A stretch of DNA of 41,328 nt. Source: Nocardioides sp. Its GTDB lineage: Bacteria; Actinomycetota; Actinomycetes; Propionibacteriales; Nocardioidaceae. The position numbers and the translations under genes are program-made. The DNA is taken from the NCBI RefSeq assembly GCF_014360585.1, contig NZ_JACIXG010000045.1:1-41328 (forward strand). Direction: 5' to 3'. Below are positions 39,935 through 41,328 of this stretch, piece by piece (the first letter of the stretch is position 1; each line of letters starts with the position of its first letter). The notes under the pieces are model-generated. The model did not search any database and had not been told where the DNA came from. It saw nothing but the letters and a program-made list of their open reading frames with translations.

Positions 39935-41236
39935 ATGACCGACATCCCTTCTCCGCAGCCGAGTGGGACCCCGCCTCAGTGGACTCCCCCGGCTCCCGCC
40001 GGAACCGACCAGCCGTCCGCCCAGCCTCCCGCCGGCCCGTACGCACCCCCGCCGTCTCAGACCGCTGTCATGCCGAGCATGCCCGGCTCGCCCAGCACCC
40101 CCTGGGCGCCCGGGCCACCCGCCAAGAAGCGCGGCGCCCGCCGAGCCGGTCTCGTCGCCGCGGTCCTCGCTGGAGCGCTGGTGGCAGGTGGCACCGCCGG
40201 CGTCGGCGGTGCGGCGATCTACGACGCCCTCGCCGGTGACGGCATCGGCGGCGGGGCGAACACCCCGGCCACCTCGCAGGTCGTCGACGCGAAGCTCCCC
40301 GAGGGCAGCATCGAGAAGGTCTCGGCCAAGGTGCTCCCCTCCGTGGTGAAGATCGAGGTCGCTTCCCAGCAGGGCTCCGGCTCGGGCTCGGGGGTCGTCA
40401 TCTCCTCCGACGGCACGATCCTGACCAACCACCACGTGGTCGAGCAGGCCGCCAACGGCGGCACCGTGACCGTCGACTTCAACGACGGTACGTCGGCCTC
40501 CGCCGAGGTCCTCGGCACCGACCCGCTCACCGATACCGCTGTGATCAAGGCCAGCGGCGTCTCCGGCCTGACCCCGATCACGATGGGCAAGTCCGAGAAC
40601 CTCAGCGTCGGCCAGAGCGTCGTGGCGATCGGCTCCCCGTTCGGTCTCGACCAGACGGTGACCACCGGCATCGTCAGTGCGCTCGACCGCCCGGTCAACG
40701 TCGGCGTCGACCAGAGCGGTGCGGCGACCGTCTACCCCGCAGTGCAGACCGACGCGGCGATCAACCCGGGCAACTCCGGCGGGGCGCTCGTCGACCTCAA
40801 CGGGAACCTCGTCGGCATCAACGCCTCGATCCGCTCCACCTCTGGTGGAGGCGGCCAGGACGCGGGCTCGATCGGCATCGGGTTCGCCATCCCGATCGAC
40901 GAGATCCGTCCTATCGTCGAGCAGCTCGAGAAGGGCGAGCAGGCCACCCACGCGCAGTTCGGCATCTCGGTCTCCGACCCCCCCGCGGCTCAGAGCGGCC
41001 AGACCTCGGTCACCGGGGCGCAGGTCCAGGAGGTCGGCGCGGGCAGCACCGCCGAGAAGGCGGGCCTCGAGAAGGGCGACGTCATCACGAAGGTCGACGA
41101 CCACACCATCACCGGCTCGGACTCGCTGGTGGCGACCGTCCGCTCCTACCGCCCCGCAGATGAGGTCGAAGTGACCTGGTCCCGCAACGGCAAGGAGCAA
41201 ACCGCAAAGGTAACGCTGGACTCCGATGCCAAATGA
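39935..41236 (+). CDS. HtrA-like serine protease with PDZ domain
   Basis: A 433-aa membrane-anchored protease of the S1C (HtrA/DegP, PepD-like) family for envelope quality control. Residues 1-65 are a Pro/Ser-rich cytosolic tail. A Lys/Arg cluster (KKRGARR) precedes a transmembrane helix at about 71-95. The protease domain has H167 in LTNHHVVEQ, D200 in PLTDTAVIK and S281 in NPGNSGGALVD. The PDZ domain is at about 325-425, with AGLEKGDVITKVDDHTITG. It is complete and probably active. No two-component genes are adjacent in the window. A -10-like CAGACT lies 7 bases before ATG 39935 and supports that start. Confidence 0.92.
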   Translation: MTDIPSPQPSGTPPQWTPPAPAGTDQPSAQPPAGPYAPPPSQTAVMPSMPGSPSTPWAPGPPAKKRGARRAGLVAAVLAGALVAGGTAGVGGAAIYDALAGDGIGGGANTPATSQVVDAKLPEGSIEKVSAKVLPSVVKIEVASQQGSGSGSGVVISSDGTILTNHHVVEQAANGGTVTVDFNDGTSASAEVLGTDPLTDTAVIKASGVSGLTPITMGKSENLSVGQSVVAIGSPFGLDQTVTTGIVSALDRPVNVGVDQSGAATVYPAVQTDAAINPGNSGGALVDLNGNLVGINASIRSTSGGGGQDAGSIGIGFAIPIDEIRPIVEQLEKGEQATHAQFGISVSDPPAAQSGQTSVTGAQVQEVGAGSTAEKAGLEKGDVITKVDDHTITGSDSLVATVRSYRPADEVEVTWSRNGKEQTAKVTLDSDAK

Positions 41237-41242
41237 TCCGCC

Positions 41243-41286
41243 GTGTGCTGCCAGGAGTGCGCTATAGCGCACCCTTGGCAGCACAC
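41243..41286. terminator. Strong hairpin after the HtrA gene
   Basis: GTGTGCTGCCA at 41243-41253 is complementary to 41276-41286. Inside is a further perfect palindrome, GTGCGC-TATA-GCGCAC (41257-41272), joined through a small internal loop. It begins 7 bases after the stop codon. The remaining 42 bases to the window end show no gene I can support. Confidence 0.75.
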
Positions 41287-41328
41287 CGCCGGGGTAGGCG
41301 GCGTTTGGCACTCCAAGTAGTCGCAGGT

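Noticed and set aside
39503..41311. Long minus-strand open frame across the MarR and HtrA genes
   Set aside because: Same GC artefact; the plus-strand genes have all catalytic and DNA-binding motifs.

Overview
The window is 41.3 kb of high-GC DNA with actinobacterial hallmarks: frequent GTG and TTG starts, CGTAC-rich sequence, F420-dependent oxidoreductase, Eis-type acetyltransferase, LigC with a LigD-type polymerase, actinobacterial HemQ/HemY, DUF3000, and many leaderless promoters (a TANNNT hexamer 6-8 bases before the start codon). The overall style suggests a Nocardioides-like member of the Propionibacteriales. That placement is inference from gene content; no 16S or other marker is present. 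I see no tRNA, rRNA, CRISPR array or insertion sequence.

Layout. 1-1020: end of a probable AbiEi antitoxin and a complete AbiEii nucleotidyltransferase toxin. 1058-4013: ATP-dependent DNA ligase (LigC type), a stress-like protein and a convergent LigD-type polymerase; between the last two lies a probable small RNA with two hairpins. 4155-8196: a secreted pyroglutamyl-peptidase-like protein lacking the catalytic Cys, a DUF4349 lipoprotein, an Eis-like acetyltransferase and MsrB. 8201-13385: an acyltransferase, a sulfotransferase-like/class IV aminotransferase pair, an F420 oxidoreductase and a uracil permease. 13424-18329: a pseudogene scrap and a polymorphic-toxin cassette (WXG100-like partner, 1212-aa RHS protein with a short C-terminal toxin domain, small S1-like candidate immunity protein). 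18485-27709: hemQ, an alpha/beta hydrolase, a four-gene WXG-type operon, hemY, hemE, DUF3000 and RNase D. 27884-35684: orphan solute-binding lipoprotein, solitary MazF, an unknown protein, HrpA helicase and a second alpha/beta hydrolase. 35748-41236: a 63-aa protein, citrate synthase, HAD hydrolase, divergent MFS exporter/MarR pair with a clear operator, and an HtrA-like protease.

How the genes fit together. msrB, hemQ, hemY, hemE, DUF3000 and rnd form a block that, as I recall it, is nearly contiguous in mycobacteria (Rv2674-Rv2681). Here the block is split by two separate insertions that both carry WXG-like genes, one on each side of hemQ. The RHS cassette looks like a toxin-immunity unit delivered by a type VII-like route. 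The four-gene operon looks like a second set of type VII-type substrates with accessory proteins, and none of its genes has a function I can name. No secretion ATPase or membrane core of a type VII system is in the window, so export would need one encoded elsewhere.

The parts most worth follow-up are the WXG-RHS-S1 cassette with its unassigned toxin tip, the unknown WXG operon inserted between heme genes, the two-hairpin small RNA, and the Cys-to-Ser pyroglutamyl-peptidase-like secreted protein.
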